Below, in pieces: positions 42,008-51,673 of a DNA stretch of 64,000 nucleotides. The first letter of the stretch is position 1. Each line of letters begins with the position of its first letter. Origin of the DNA: Borreliella americana. Its GTDB lineage: Bacteria; Spirochaetota; Spirochaetia; Borreliales; Borreliaceae. The stretch is from contig NZ_JAJNFB010000001.1 of NCBI RefSeq assembly GCF_021043605.1, positions 62,001 to 126,000 on the forward strand, read 5' to 3'. A program made the position numbers and the translations under genes. The notes under the pieces were generated by a model, which did not search any database, was not told the DNA's origin, and saw only the letters and a program-made list of their open reading frames with translations.

Positions 42008-42583
42008 CTATTTAGTTAATATTTTTTTTATTGTTATATATTTAAGTGTGTATATTAAAAAGAAAATTAACAATATATATGATATTCTTATTTTTAATTT
42101 AAAAATTGCAAAAATTACAAGAAAACATATTGTCCATTTTATTATAGAGTTATTCAACATTTTTTTGGAAAATTTTAAAACAACGGTTATCATTATGACA
42201 ATTGAAGATATTTTTGCACCTTCGAGAAATTTTTCAACATGTATGCTATCTGGTACTAATTTTAGGTAAAGAAAAACCATTATTATTGCAATAATGGAAG
42301 GCAAAATTCCTGCAACAACTAGCAAAATTGCGCATGGGAAACCTCCAAATTTTCTTCCTACTAGGAACACAAAATTAATTGCTGTAACTCCAGGAATAAC
42401 ATTTGATGTTGCTAGTATTTTGTTAAAATCGTCCTCAGATATTATTTTTCTTTTTTTAACAAATATTTTTTTAAGCTCAGATATAATTATTAATCCTCCG
42501 CCAATTGTAAGTGTTGTTGTTTTAAAGACAAGTAAAAACAAGTCTAGAATTTTATATAGTTTTTTTTGTTTCTTTTTATACAT
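42008..42583 (-). CDS. Chromate-transporter-family protein, half-size (ChrA)
   Basis: The second CHR-domain half protein, 191 residues from the chosen ATG. Motifs are LLVFKTTTLTIGGGLIIISELKK, ISEDDFNKILATSNVIPGVTAINFVFLVG and several helices at the C-terminus. The start is uncertain: ATG at 42583 begins just before the first helix, a TTG four codons earlier has a distant AAAGG, and the frame stays open to 42712. It is the first gene of the minus-strand operon that includes rpoN. Confidence 0.82.
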   Translation of the reverse strand: MYKKKQKKLYKILDLFLLVFKTTTLTIGGGLIIISELKKIFVKKRKIISEDDFNKILATSNVIPGVTAINFVFLVGRKFGGFPCAILLVVAGILPSIIAIIMVFLYLKLVPDSIHVEKFLEGAKISSIVIMITVVLKFSKKMLNNSIIKWTICFLVIFAIFKLKIRISYILLIFFLIYTLKYITIKKILTK

Positions 42584-42772
42584 TTGTTTTGTCAAATTTA
42601 GTAAAAACCTTTGGATAATAATTCTATCACAAATATTGTTGTAATGTTCATTTTGTTGTTGGGCGGTATTGATGAAAACATGCTTTATTATGGTTTTAAA
42701 ATATTGATCCATTTGTCATTGACTCATTGGTTTTATTGGGATTTTATTGGAAGGCTTGTTTGTTTTTTGTGC

Positions 42773-42778
42773 TATAAT
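42773..42778 (+). promoter_or_regulatory. Extended -10 promoter of mscS
   Basis: TGCTATAAT (TGn followed by a perfect -10) lies about 40 bp before the mscS start; no -35 box is evident, as expected for extended -10 promoters. Confidence 0.5.
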
Positions 42779-42816
42779 TCAATTAATTTATGTAAAGCTT
42801 GGAAGGAAAGTTTAAT

Positions 42817-43650
42817 TTGTTTAAGGAGTTTTTTATATTTCAAGATTATTTTAATTATATTGTCGAGGGTGTGGTAGGCTATGGTTTAAAAGTTTCGATT
42901 GCTATAGTGCTGTGGTATTTTTTAAAGTTAATAGTTAATAAAATGGGAAAAATTTTATTTAAGACTTTAGAAAAGTCCAGATTAGAGGAGAAGTTAGAGG
43001 TTACAGTTTTTAACTTTTTAAAATCTTTTTTCAAAATATTAACAGACTTTGTTATTGTTTTAATAATATTGCCATATCTTGGAGTGCCTACAACATCTAT
43101 TGTTGCTGTATTTGGATCATTAGGGCTTGCCATTGGGCTTGCTGCTCAGGGTATTTTATCTAATTTTGTTAGTGGATTTATTGTTTTAAATTCTAAGTTT
43201 TTTAAGTGTGGAGATCATATTCAATGTGGAGATGTTGAAGGCTTGGTTGAGGATGTCCAAATTTTTTTTACTACACTTAAAACATTTGACGAAGAAATTA
43301 TTAAAATTCCAAACAGCAAGCTTACATCCAATTTTGTTGTTAATTTTTCAGCAAGTCCCAGAAGAAGGGTTGTGTTTTCATTTCAAGTTCCCTATGATAC
43401 AAATATTGGTTTATTAAAAGATAAAATAGAGGATATAATGATTTTCAATAATAAAAAATTTGATGTTCAGATTTGTTCTCCTACTCTTATTGTCAAAAAG
43501 TATACTCCCTATTATATGGTTTTGCAAGTTCGATTTTTTGTTAATACAGAGGTTTTTTGGGATTTTAAATATTTTATTGGGGAGTCTATTAAAAATGTTT
43601 TATTGGATATGAAAATTAAGTTCCCAATTTGTTTTGTGCCTTTTGATTAG
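42817..43650 (+). CDS. Small-conductance mechanosensitive channel (MscS family)
   Basis: A 277-residue membrane channel that releases solutes on hypo-osmotic shock. Three helices are followed by the pore helix AVFGSLGLAIGLAAQGILSNFVSGF, the beta domain (FKCGDHIQCGDVEGLVEDV, IIKIPNSKLTSNFVVNFS) and an alpha-beta C-terminal domain. The TTG at 42817 was chosen because GGAAGGAAAG lies just upstream; a TTG six codons earlier overlaps this site. Confidence 0.92.
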   Translation: MFKEFFIFQDYFNYIVEGVVGYGLKVSIAIVLWYFLKLIVNKMGKILFKTLEKSRLEEKLEVTVFNFLKSFFKILTDFVIVLIILPYLGVPTTSIVAVFGSLGLAIGLAAQGILSNFVSGFIVLNSKFFKCGDHIQCGDVEGLVEDVQIFFTTLKTFDEEIIKIPNSKLTSNFVVNFSASPRRRVVFSFQVPYDTNIGLLKDKIEDIMIFNNKKFDVQICSPTLIVKKYTPYYMVLQVRFFVNTEVFWDFKYFIGESIKNVLLDMKIKFPICFVPFD

Positions 43651-43655
43651 CTATA

Positions 43656-44807
43656 TTAATGATTTTTTTTTGCAATAATTTCTGAATAATAGTTTTCAAT
43701 TTTTTTTGTGAAAAAATAGCTTGAAAATTTAGTGGAATATTTTTTTGCATTTTGTTTAAATGTTTTTAGTATTTCATCATCTTTTATTACTTTGTCTATG
43801 TACTTAGATAAGTTCTCGTATTTTTTTATTAAGAATCCGTTTATTCCCTCTTTTATTACGTCTTTATATATATAATCCTTTATTAAAATAGCAGGTATTC
43901 CAGCAGTTAATGCTTCTATTACTGTCATTGGATATACTTCACTTTTTGATAGGCTGGCAAAAATATCAGAAATTTTGTAGTAATAGCATATTTCTTCCCA
44001 TGGAATTGTTCCTATTAACAATATTTGTTTTTCAAGTCCATGTTTGATGCTAAAATTTTTTATTTCCTTTTCTTCACTTCCTTTGCCAATAATGATAAGC
44101 TTATAGTTTTTGTTTTGCAATAAAAGATCTTTTAAGTGTGTTACTAATAAATTTATGTTTTTTTCTTTATTTATTCTTCCAACAAATATTATTATTTTGT
44201 CTGTTTGCTTTATATTGTGCTTTTTCAAAATTTCATCTTTTTTTTCTTTGCTTAGATTTTTTATAAAAAGCTTTCTGTCAACTCCATTTGGAATTATTTT
44301 ATAGCTAGAAGAATTGTTTGAAAGTTTGAAATACCTTTCTTTTGCTTTACTTGATGGGTAAATAAAATATTTTATTTTATTGTAATGTTTCCGCATCATT
44401 TTGTCGGGTTTAATAAAATATTTAAAAATTCCTAAGTAATGCAAGTAATAATCCCACATTGTATGGCTTGTATGAACTATTGGTATGTTTTGTTTTAATG
44501 CAATTTGTTTTCCAATTTTTCCCATAGAAAACTCGGAGTGAGTATGAATGATGTCTGGTTTATAGTTTTTTATTATTTTGGATATTTTTCTTTTATTGGG
44601 AAAAGCTATCACAGCATCAAGTTTTTTATTTATTTGAATAGATGGGCATCTGTAAACGTTTTTCTCGTTTAAAGATGTTTTGGATTTTGGACAAAATATG
44701 TAAACTTCATAGCCAGTTTTTTCAAATCCCTCTTTAATTTGTTTTATTGACGTTGCCACTCCATTTTTTTCTGGGATATACGTATCTGTAAATATTGCAA
44801 CTTTCAT
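43656..44807 (-). CDS. Diacylglycerol glycosyltransferase, GT4 family
   Basis: A 383-residue GT-B-fold glycosyltransferase. The N-terminal domain begins MKVAIFTDTYIPEKNGVATSI and the nucleotide-sugar domain has IFVGRINKEKNINLL and the E-x7-E-like segment SLSKSEVYPMTVIEALTAG. It resembles lipid glucosyl/galactosyltransferases that act on diacylglycerol at the membrane surface. The B. burgdorferi gene at this location was reported as the synthase of monogalactosyl-diacylglycerol (glycolipid BbGL-II); the sugar is taken from that work, not from the sequence. It converges with mscS (6 bp apart) and diverges from holA. Confidence 0.88.
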   Translation of the reverse strand: MKVAIFTDTYIPEKNGVATSIKQIKEGFEKTGYEVYIFCPKSKTSLNEKNVYRCPSIQINKKLDAVIAFPNKRKISKIIKNYKPDIIHTHSEFSMGKIGKQIALKQNIPIVHTSHTMWDYYLHYLGIFKYFIKPDKMMRKHYNKIKYFIYPSSKAKERYFKLSNNSSSYKIIPNGVDRKLFIKNLSKEKKDEILKKHNIKQTDKIIIFVGRINKEKNINLLVTHLKDLLLQNKNYKLIIIGKGSEEKEIKNFSIKHGLEKQILLIGTIPWEEICYYYKISDIFASLSKSEVYPMTVIEALTAGIPAILIKDYIYKDVIKEGINGFLIKKYENLSKYIDKVIKDDEILKTFKQNAKKYSTKFSSYFFTKKIENYYSEIIAKKNH

Positions 44808-44849
44808 ATTCTCCTCCTAGCTTAAGTATAATATATTTGGCACTTGGAT

Positions 44850-44855
44850 TATAAT
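44850..44855 (+). promoter_or_regulatory. -10 box placing transcription start at the holA ATG
   Basis: TATAAT ends 8 bp before the ATG at 44864, and there is no ribosome site between. A transcript starting 7-9 bases after the box would be leaderless. A -35 box is not clear. Confidence 0.45.
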
Positions 44856-44863
44856 TTACTTTG

Positions 44864-45853
44864 ATGGAAGCGGTTTATTTATTGTTGGGTAATGAGCAGG
44901 GTTTAAAAGAGGCTTATTTAAAAGAGCTGTTAATCAAGATGGGTGCTTTTAAGTCCAAAGTTTCAGTTACTAAAATTTTTTTGTCAGAACTATCAGCTTT
45001 AGAATTCGCTGAGAAACTATTTTCTAATTCTTTTTTTTCAAAAAAAGAAATTTTTATTGTGTATGAGTCTGAACTTTTAAAAGCAGGAAAAGATTTAGAG
45101 CTAGTATTTAATGCAATTTTAAAGTCTAGTAATAAAACCGTTATTTTTATTTCTAATAGCAATACATGTAATATTGATTTTAAAAATAAGCTTAAGTTTA
45201 TAAAAAAAGTTTTTTATGAGATTCCTGATGATGATAAATTTACATTTGTGAGAAGAAATTTTTTTAATCTTAATATTAAAATTACAGATTCTGCAATAAA
45301 TTTAATGCTTTTAATGTTAAATTCAGATACTAAAATTTTGAAATTTTATATAGATTCTTTTGCACTTTTTGCCAAGAATAATACCATTGATGAGGAAGAT
45401 ATAACTTCTTGGATTAGTTTTATTCGCTTTGAAAACACCTTTTCTTTATTTAATTCAATTTTGAGAAAAGATATAACCCATTCTTTGATTAAGATTAAAT
45501 CTATTTTGGATCAAGGAGAAGATTTGCTTAATGTTTTAATGAGTCTTATTTGGCAATTTAAAAGATTATTAAAGGTGCAAATAGATTATAATGCATGTGG
45601 GAGCTTGCAGAGTGCATTGAATAAGAATAAAATCTTTTTTTCATTAAATAAAATTTATAGAGTGGGGATTAAAAATTATTCAATTCCAGAAATTAAAATT
45701 GTTTTGAAAATTTTATATAAGTTTGATTTATATTTGAGAATTTATTCTAAAAATATTCATCAAAATTTGTCATATTTTTTAATATTTTCAATTTTAAAGC
45801 CCAATAATAATTTTTTAATGCATTTTTCTACAAAATCAAAGTTTAATTTTTAA
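44864..45853 (+). CDS. holA: DNA polymerase III delta subunit
   Basis: A 329-residue clamp-loader subunit of the HolA type. The N-terminal AAA-like fold begins AVYLLLGNEQGLKEAYLKELL; KEIFIVYESELLKAGKDLELV and VIFISNSNTCNIDFKNKLKF follow, and the C-terminal collar has NVLMSLIWQFKRLLKVQ. The family is weakly conserved but the order of segments fits. ATG at 44864 was preferred to the adjacent TTG. It works with the dnaX product to load the DnaN clamp. Confidence 0.82.
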   Translation: MEAVYLLLGNEQGLKEAYLKELLIKMGAFKSKVSVTKIFLSELSALEFAEKLFSNSFFSKKEIFIVYESELLKAGKDLELVFNAILKSSNKTVIFISNSNTCNIDFKNKLKFIKKVFYEIPDDDKFTFVRRNFFNLNIKITDSAINLMLLMLNSDTKILKFYIDSFALFAKNNTIDEEDITSWISFIRFENTFSLFNSILRKDITHSLIKIKSILDQGEDLLNVLMSLIWQFKRLLKVQIDYNACGSLQSALNKNKIFFSLNKIYRVGIKNYSIPEIKIVLKILYKFDLYLRIYSKNIHQNLSYFLIFSILKPNNNFLMHFSTKSKFNF

Positions 45854-45856
45854 TAT

Positions 45857-46480
45857 ATGAAGCAAAAATTAAATTGGATTTTATTGTTTTGTTTTTTGTC
45901 TTGTAGATCTGAAACTAGATTGGCAGAAATTGTTTTAATAGAGTTTTTTGATTCTATTAAAAATTTTCAAAGCAGTCCTGAAATATTTTTTAATTATTTG
46001 AATATTCCAAACGATGATGATCTGATAGCAAAAATTAGTGGGTTAAAATCTCAGGCAAAGGACGATTTTATTTTTTATCCTTTATTTTTTAATAATCTAA
46101 GATATGAGATAATAGGTAGAAAAAATATTTCTAAGGGTTTTGAATTTGAAGTTGTTATTAAAAATATTAACTTTCAAAACGGTATAGAAAAATTTTTGGC
46201 CAAATTGAATAAAATTGAAGGGAGATCTTTAAATATTAAAAATTTAGAAAAAAAAGAGCGTAAAAAAATATTTGACAATTTAATAAATGAAGTTATTTCA
46301 GAGCTAGATGATTTTGATTACACAGAGTTCATTCATTTTTTTAGAGTAGTTAAGAGTTCTTCTGAAGATTATAAAATAGAGCTTTTGGGAGATGTTTTAA
46401 ATATACAGGTTAGAAATAAACTTATTAATGATCTTTTTTTAGTTTTATCACCTGGAATTTCAAATAGTGTTTTATTTTAA
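45857..46480 (+). CDS. Putative lipoprotein of unknown function
   Basis: A 207-residue protein with a short N-terminal signal (LNWILLFCFLSC), where FLSC fits the relaxed spirochaete lipobox with Cys near residue 16. The rest is a soluble, Phe/Ile/Asn-rich domain without a family I recognise. It starts 3 bp after holA and is probably cotranscribed with it. Likely exported and anchored at a membrane. Confidence 0.8.
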   Translation: MKQKLNWILLFCFLSCRSETRLAEIVLIEFFDSIKNFQSSPEIFFNYLNIPNDDDLIAKISGLKSQAKDDFIFYPLFFNNLRYEIIGRKNISKGFEFEVVIKNINFQNGIEKFLAKLNKIEGRSLNIKNLEKKERKKIFDNLINEVISELDDFDYTEFIHFFRVVKSSSEDYKIELLGDVLNIQVRNKLINDLFLVLSPGISNSVLF

Positions 46481-46570
46481 AAAAATATTAATAAATAATA
46501 ATCTAGTTTAAAGTTTTGTAATTTTACCGTTAATTTATAGGTTATATAAAATTTTAATTAAATTTAAAAT

Positions 46571-48382
46571 TTATTTATCTTGATTATAATTTTTTATTGA
46601 GTTTTCTTTTATTGCAAATTCTTTTATTCTTTTTGCAAGTTGAATACTTACTTTTATTTTTTTCGAAATTTCATTTTTATTTAAAGGTAATATATCCCTA
46701 TAGGTTCCAATTGATTTTAATATTTTCTGGGCTGTTTTTTCTCCAATTCCGTGTATTTTTGTATACAATAGGGCTGTTTTTTCTCTTCTTTTTTTGTTAA
46801 ATCCGTTGGCTTTTCTATGTGCTTCATCTCTTACATTTTGCAGTATCCTAAGGGCAGGATGTCCTTGGGGCAGAGTTATTCCTTTTTTGCTGGTTGTTAA
46901 GAATATTGTTTCTTGTTTTTTTGCCAACGAACAGACCTTAACTTTGCTTTCTATTTTTAAGCCCTTTAAGATAGAAAGAGCAGCATTTAATTGTCCTTTG
47001 CCTCCGTCAATTAAAATTAAATTCGGTAGTTCTAAGTTGTTGTTAATTATTTCTGAATATCTTCTTGATATTACTTCTTTTGTTGCCTTAAAGTCGTCAA
47101 TTTCTCCTTTTAATAGTGAGTTTAGTTTGTAAAGTCTGTAGTTTTCTTTAAGGGGTATTCCCATTTTAAAAGTAACCATAGAAGCTACTGTTTCTTGACC
47201 GTTAAGATGAGCAATGTCAAATCCTTCAATTATTTTGGGAAGTTTGTCCATTTCTAAAACAATTTTCAAACTCTCAAGTGCTTTGTTGTTTTTATTTTCA
47301 TATTCTCTTAAAGATAATTCAGCATTAGATATGGCCATTTCCATTATTTTTAAAATTTCTTCTGTTTCTTTGTAAATAATTTCTGTTTTTATATTTTTAA
47401 TTTCATTTATTAGTTTTTCAACATTTTTAGTGTCGATATCTTTGAGAAAAATATGAATTTTGTCTGGTACTATCATATTAATAGATGTGTAATATTGAAT
47501 CAAAAATTGTAAAATCAGTTCATTTTCTTTGCATATACTCTCATCAAAGTTTACATCTCTTTCAACTAATTTCCCATTTCTATATTTTAATACTATTATT
47601 GTATTTACATTTTCTCCTGGATGAACATGTACATAGTCTATGTTTAAATTATTGCTTTTTGTAACGATTTGGATTTGATTTATTTCTATTAAAGAACTTT
47701 TAATTTCTTTTAATTTGATAGCGGTTTCAAAATCTTCTTTTTGTATGGCAAGTTTTAATTTTACATCAATTTGACTTAATATTTCGGATATATTTCCACT
47801 TAATATGGATTTTGCCTTATCTAGCTCTTTTTGATATTCTTTTTCAAGGTTTTCCTTGTAGCATACTCCAAGGCATTGCCCCATATGGTAATATAGGCAG
47901 GGAGCACTGGATTTTTTTTTACACTTTCTAATCTTAAATGTTTTGTTAATAAAATCTAGTACTTGGTCTAATTTTTTTACATTGGTAAACGGTCCAAAAT
48001 ATTCGCTTTGGTCATTAATTATTTTTCTGGTTTTAAAAATTCTTGGGTACTTTTCGTGGGTTATTCTTACCATGGGATAACCTTTTCCATCTTTTAATTT
48101 TACATTGTAATCAGGTTTGTGGGTTTTAATTAGATTACACTCTAGAAGCAATGCTTCGTATTCGCTATTTGTTGTAATAACTTCTATTGATTTTACATTT
48201 TTCATTAATATTTGGATTTTGTGACTATTTTTTTCTAAAAAATAACTTTTTACTCTTGATCTTAGATTTTTTGCTTTTCCAATATAGAGTATTTTTTTAT
48301 TTTCATTGAGCATTTTATAGCAACCGCTTGTGGTTGGTAATTTTATTACTTTTTCGAATAAACTTGTTAGATTCTCTTTCAT
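46571..48382 (-). CDS. uvrC: Excinuclease ABC subunit C
   Basis: A 603-residue nucleotide-excision repair nuclease. The N-terminal GIY-YIG nuclease has [29 protein letters not shown] (3' incision). Then come a Cys-containing segment ([20 protein letters not shown]), a UVR motif ([16 protein letters not shown]), the RNase H-like domain ([32 protein letters not shown]; 5' incision) and helix-hairpin-helix motifs ([17 protein letters not shown]). The length is typical. Confidence 0.96.
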   Translation of the reverse strand: MKENLTSLFEKVIKLPTTSGCYKMLNENKKILYIGKAKNLRSRVKSYFLEKNSHKIQILMKNVKSIEVITTNSEYEALLLECNLIKTHKPDYNVKLKDGKGYPMVRITHEKYPRIFKTRKIINDQSEYFGPFTNVKKLDQVLDFINKTFKIRKCKKKSSAPCLYYHMGQCLGVCYKENLEKEYQKELDKAKSILSGNISEILSQIDVKLKLAIQKEDFETAIKLKEIKSSLIEINQIQIVTKSNNLNIDYVHVHPGENVNTIIVLKYRNGKLVERDVNFDESICKENELILQFLIQYYTSINMIVPDKIHIFLKDIDTKNVEKLINEIKNIKTEIIYKETEEILKIMEMAISNAELSLREYENKNNKALESLKIVLEMDKLPKIIEGFDIAHLNGQETVASMVTFKMGIPLKENYRLYKLNSLLKGEIDDFKATKEVISRRYSEIINNNLELPNLILIDGGKGQLNAALSILKGLKIESKVKVCSLAKKQETIFLTTSKKGITLPQGHPALRILQNVRDEAHRKANGFNKKRREKTALLYTKIHGIGEKTAQKILKSIGTYRDILPLNKNEISKKIKVSIQLAKRIKEFAIKENSIKNYNQDK

Positions 48383-48504
48383 AACGTTAGGTAGTTTTTA
48401 GATTTTAAAAATTATCTTATGATATAATATTGTAACATAAGGCAGCTTGTTTTATGTTTTGAGGCATTTAAAAAAAATGAATAATAACAAATAAAAGGTC
48501 AAAA

Positions 48505-50022
48505 ATGAGATTGATTTTAATACTCTTGCTATCTTTTTTGTGCTTTTCTATTCTTTTATCTCAAGAATTGAAGTTAATACTTGATTCGAAAAAAAATTTT
48601 AAATTTATTCAAGATTCTAGCAATGTTACTTTTGAAAGGGATATGAGGGGGTTACTTGGTATTTATTTGGATAGATATAAAGCTGTTTTAGATTTGAATA
48701 ATATTGATTTACGCTTAGAAATAGGAAGAGATAATAAATTAAAAGACACTTCTTCAAATTATTTAGTTAGTGCAAAAAGTTCAAGAGTTTCAAATGAATT
48801 TCGTAATGTTTCTAATGGCTCTTTAATTTTTTATTCCAATCAAAATTCCGTTAAGTTTAAGCCGCTGACAGAAAAAGCTTTCTTTTTTTCAGGCAATACT
48901 GTTTCTGATTTTACTATTAAGTTTTGGGTATATCGAACAACTTCTGTTACAGGAGAAATTATTTTTAGTTGGGATGGTTATAAAAAGATTAATAATTTGT
49001 GGGTAGATCAGTCTATTAGATTGGAAAGCGATGAGGGAAATTTTGTTTGGGTTTTAAATAATGTATTTTTAAAAGACAATAAAAACCCTATCAAAATTAG
49101 AATGAAAAGTCATGATGATTTTATTCCAAAGAAATGGCATTTACATACTTTAAGATATAGGCAAAAAGATGGCATACTTGAATATTTAATAGATTCTAAG
49201 CCTCAGGCAATAGAATATGTAACAGATGATAAGAAGGAAGGATCGGGGTATTTATTAAGTATTGGTAATTTTATTGATTTTACTTTGGGAACTTATTTTA
49301 CTGGTGCGGTTGAGAATTTAGAAATACATAAAAGCTTTGAAGAGGTTAGTAATGCTTTTTTTTCAAAGAATATGGGATATATTATTACAGAGCCTATTAA
49401 GCTTTCTAAATATTATTCTCAAGTATTGTCCTTTGATGTTGATTCCAATGTTCCTAAAGATACAGAGATTGTTTATTATTATAGATTAGATAATAAGGTA
49501 TTTTATGATACAGATAGTCATGGGAATATTAAAAAAAATTTAACTGGAGCGTGGATTTATTTTGATCCTAAAAAAGATTTTCCAGATTCAAAGATATCAA
49601 AATATATTCAAATAAAAGTTGAATTTTATCCCAGTGGGGATTCTGTAAGCAGTCCTTCTCTTTATAGTATGTCAATTACTTACGTTCCTGAAGCAGCTCC
49701 ATTTCCTCCTGTGATAACAAAAGTTATTCCAGGCTCTAGGGAAGTTTTTATTGAATGGATTCCTGTTGTTAATAATAGCGTTGAGGGGTATTACATTTAT
49801 ATTGGCGTTGCTTCTGGTAATTATCATGGAAAAACCAATGGTGTTTTAACTTCTCCTATTGATGTTGGGAATCAAACTTCTTTTAAGATTACAGGGCTTG
49901 AAGACGGAAGACTTTATTATATTAGTATTGCTGCTTATAATTTGGATAAAAGTGTTAATAAGACTTCTTTTTCAAAGGAAATTTCTGTAAGGCCTATGGA
50001 GATTTTTAAAAAATATGAATAA
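48505..50022 (+). CDS. Exported protein with LamG-like and fibronectin III-like domains
   Basis: A 505-residue protein with an N-terminal signal peptide (LILILLLSFLCFSILLS). About residues 100-275 look like a concanavalin/LamG-type jelly roll (FTIKFWVYRTTSVTGEIIFSWDG, KWHLHTLRYR, YLIDSKPQA, GAVENLEIHKSF). About 400-500 form a fibronectin type III domain (PPVITKVIPGSREVFIEWIPV, SFKITGLEDGRLYYISIAAYN). This points to a periplasmic or surface binding role. A TATAAT lies at 48423-48428. It overlaps the next gene by 8 bp. Confidence 0.85.
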   Translation: MRLILILLLSFLCFSILLSQELKLILDSKKNFKFIQDSSNVTFERDMRGLLGIYLDRYKAVLDLNNIDLRLEIGRDNKLKDTSSNYLVSAKSSRVSNEFRNVSNGSLIFYSNQNSVKFKPLTEKAFFFSGNTVSDFTIKFWVYRTTSVTGEIIFSWDGYKKINNLWVDQSIRLESDEGNFVWVLNNVFLKDNKNPIKIRMKSHDDFIPKKWHLHTLRYRQKDGILEYLIDSKPQAIEYVTDDKKEGSGYLLSIGNFIDFTLGTYFTGAVENLEIHKSFEEVSNAFFSKNMGYIITEPIKLSKYYSQVLSFDVDSNVPKDTEIVYYYRLDNKVFYDTDSHGNIKKNLTGAWIYFDPKKDFPDSKISKYIQIKVEFYPSGDSVSSPSLYSMSITYVPEAAPFPPVITKVIPGSREVFIEWIPVVNNSVEGYYIYIGVASGNYHGKTNGVLTSPIDVGNQTSFKITGLEDGRLYYISIAAYNLDKSVNKTSFSKEISVRPMEIFKKYE

Positions 50023-51325
50023 CTTTAGTTTTGAGAAGGCTTTAAATTTTTATAAAAATGGTGATTTTAAAAGTTCTCTTGATAATTTAGATGTTTTTGA
50101 TGAGAAGTTTGATTCTCTTTCACTTAAAGCTCTTATATATTTCAAGCAAAAGGATTATAAGGCTCTTTTATATGTTTTAAATACTTATCCTGTTGTTTTA
50201 AGTGAATATAATTTTTTAATTAAACTTATAAATTATGGTAAAATTGAAAAAAATAAAGATGATCTAGGTCCTTTTGAGAATTATAATTTAGGCGTTTTTT
50301 ATTTCAATTTAAAAGAATATAAACTTGCTTTAAGTTGTTTTTTAAAAGCTAAAGAGCAAAAATCTGATTTTGTACAAGCTTTAAACAATAGCGCCGTTTT
50401 ATTTGAAATTTTGGGCAATAAGGACGAGGCTTTAAAATTATTTTTTGAGGCGAGAGATTTGGATCAAAACAATTCTATAGTTAAGCTTAATATTTGGATT
50501 TTAAAAAACAGTGAATCCCTTCAGGCAGCAAACTTTTTAAAAGTAGATAAAATTTTTTTTGATGCCAATCTTGCTCTTGTTGTTAACTATTTAATGTATT
50601 ATTTTTATTCTATTGGGGAAATAAGCAGAGCAATTAGGCTTTCTGAGAAATTTTTAACAGATTCTCATTATTCCAAATATATTTGGCACAATAGGGCAAC
50701 TATTTTTCATAAAATAGGCAACATGACTCAAGCCACAACATCCTATGTTAAAGCCATTTTAAATTTTCCGAATATTTATACAATCTACAATATGCATATT
50801 GCAACAGTTGAGCTTTTAAAATTTTCTCCCAAAAAGTCTATTGAGAGAATGGTTAATGATTATTCTAATCTAGATTTGATATATTTCTATGCAACCTTAT
50901 TTTTTCTTAGAAATCGCGATCTTGAGGATGCCTATTTTTATATGAAAAAACTTTGTGAACTTAATCCAGACCCTTATTCAAAATTTTTAAAATTGCTTGA
51001 GTCTAGCGAGGATATGTTAATTGAAGCTCTGCTTGAAGAATTTGCAGTATCTTTAAAAGTAAATTGGTATTTAGAGTATTTATTTTTTATTGACAATTCT
51101 TTAAATTTGAGAGATCCTATTTTTGTTTTTGATCACAATATAAGAGTAAATACGTATATTTGGAGAATTAAAGATGAGTGTATTGAATTAAAATTTAGCA
51201 ACAATGAGGAAAAAATGGTTAAAGAAATCTTACATGAAGAATGTATTTTGCCCGAAACTGACATTTCTATTGGGGATTTCCAAAATTTAATAGAAGCTTA
51301 TAAAGAGTTTAGAATAAATTACTAA
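50015..51325 (+). CDS. TPR-repeat protein
   Basis: A 436-residue protein rich in helices. Tetratricopeptide-like pairs are clearest at about residues 88-155 (YNLGVFYFNLKEYKLALSCF, ALNNSAVLFEILGNKDEALKLFFEA) and around 220-245 (IWHNRATIFHKIGNMTQATTSY). There is no signal peptide, so it is cytosolic or a scaffold. Its coupling to the preceding exported protein suggests a shared process, but the function is unknown. Confidence 0.82.
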   Translation: MNNFSFEKALNFYKNGDFKSSLDNLDVFDEKFDSLSLKALIYFKQKDYKALLYVLNTYPVVLSEYNFLIKLINYGKIEKNKDDLGPFENYNLGVFYFNLKEYKLALSCFLKAKEQKSDFVQALNNSAVLFEILGNKDEALKLFFEARDLDQNNSIVKLNIWILKNSESLQAANFLKVDKIFFDANLALVVNYLMYYFYSIGEISRAIRLSEKFLTDSHYSKYIWHNRATIFHKIGNMTQATTSYVKAILNFPNIYTIYNMHIATVELLKFSPKKSIERMVNDYSNLDLIYFYATLFFLRNRDLEDAYFYMKKLCELNPDPYSKFLKLLESSEDMLIEALLEEFAVSLKVNWYLEYLFFIDNSLNLRDPIFVFDHNIRVNTYIWRIKDECIELKFSNNEEKMVKEILHEECILPETDISIGDFQNLIEAYKEFRINY

Positions 51326-51343
51326 TATTTATAATTTATTCGG

Positions 51344-51371
51344 TTGACAATAATAATATCTCTAAGATAAT
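51344..51371 (+). promoter_or_regulatory. Promoter of tRNA-Ser (GCT)
   Basis: TTGACA (51344-51349), 16-bp spacer, GATAAT (51366-51371); predicted start about 10 nt before the tRNA. Confidence 0.65.
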
Positions 51372-51387
51372 ATGTATTAATGTTATA

Positions 51388-51476
51388 GGAGAGATGCCAG
51401 AGTGGCCGAATGGGGCTTCCTGCTAAGAAGTTGTCCTTTTAAAAGGGGACCATGGGTTCGAATCCCATTCTCTCCG
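51388..51476 (+). tRNA. tRNA-Ser (GCT)
   Basis: An 89-nt class II tRNA with acceptor GGAGAGA/TCTCTCC, anticodon loop CTGCTAA (GCT), a long variable arm (gtccttttaaaaggggac) and discriminator G. CCA is not encoded. Confidence 0.95.
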
Positions 51477-51490
51477 TAATTATTTAAATC

Positions 51491-51520
51491 TTGACAGCGT
51501 TGTACTTTATTTATTAAAAT
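51491..51520 (+). promoter_or_regulatory. Promoter of tRNA-Ser (TGA)
   Basis: TTGACA (51491-51496), 18-bp spacer, TAAAAT (51515-51520), about 13 nt before the tRNA. Confidence 0.65.
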
Positions 51521-51533
51521 TTGTTTTAACTCT

Positions 51534-51620
51534 GGAGAGGTGGCAGAGTGGTTTAATGCTACGGTCTTGAAAACCGTTGTAGGTGCAAGCCTACCGTGAG
51601 TTCGAATCTCACCCTCTCCG
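51534..51620 (+). tRNA. tRNA-Ser (TGA)
   Basis: An 87-nt class II tRNA with acceptor GGAGAGG/CCTCTCC, anticodon loop CTTGAAA (TGA), a long variable arm (tgtaggtgcaagcctaccgt) and discriminator G. Confidence 0.95.
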
Positions 51621-51673
51621 TAATTATCATTTAATTTTAAGTATTAAGATTGGGAATGAAGGCTTTTGTTTGG

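Noticed and set aside
41460-42583. Two ChrA pieces read as one gene broken by a stop
   Set aside because: Both halves contain their own CHR motif and the second has a good ribosome site, so they are two half-size genes rather than a broken one.
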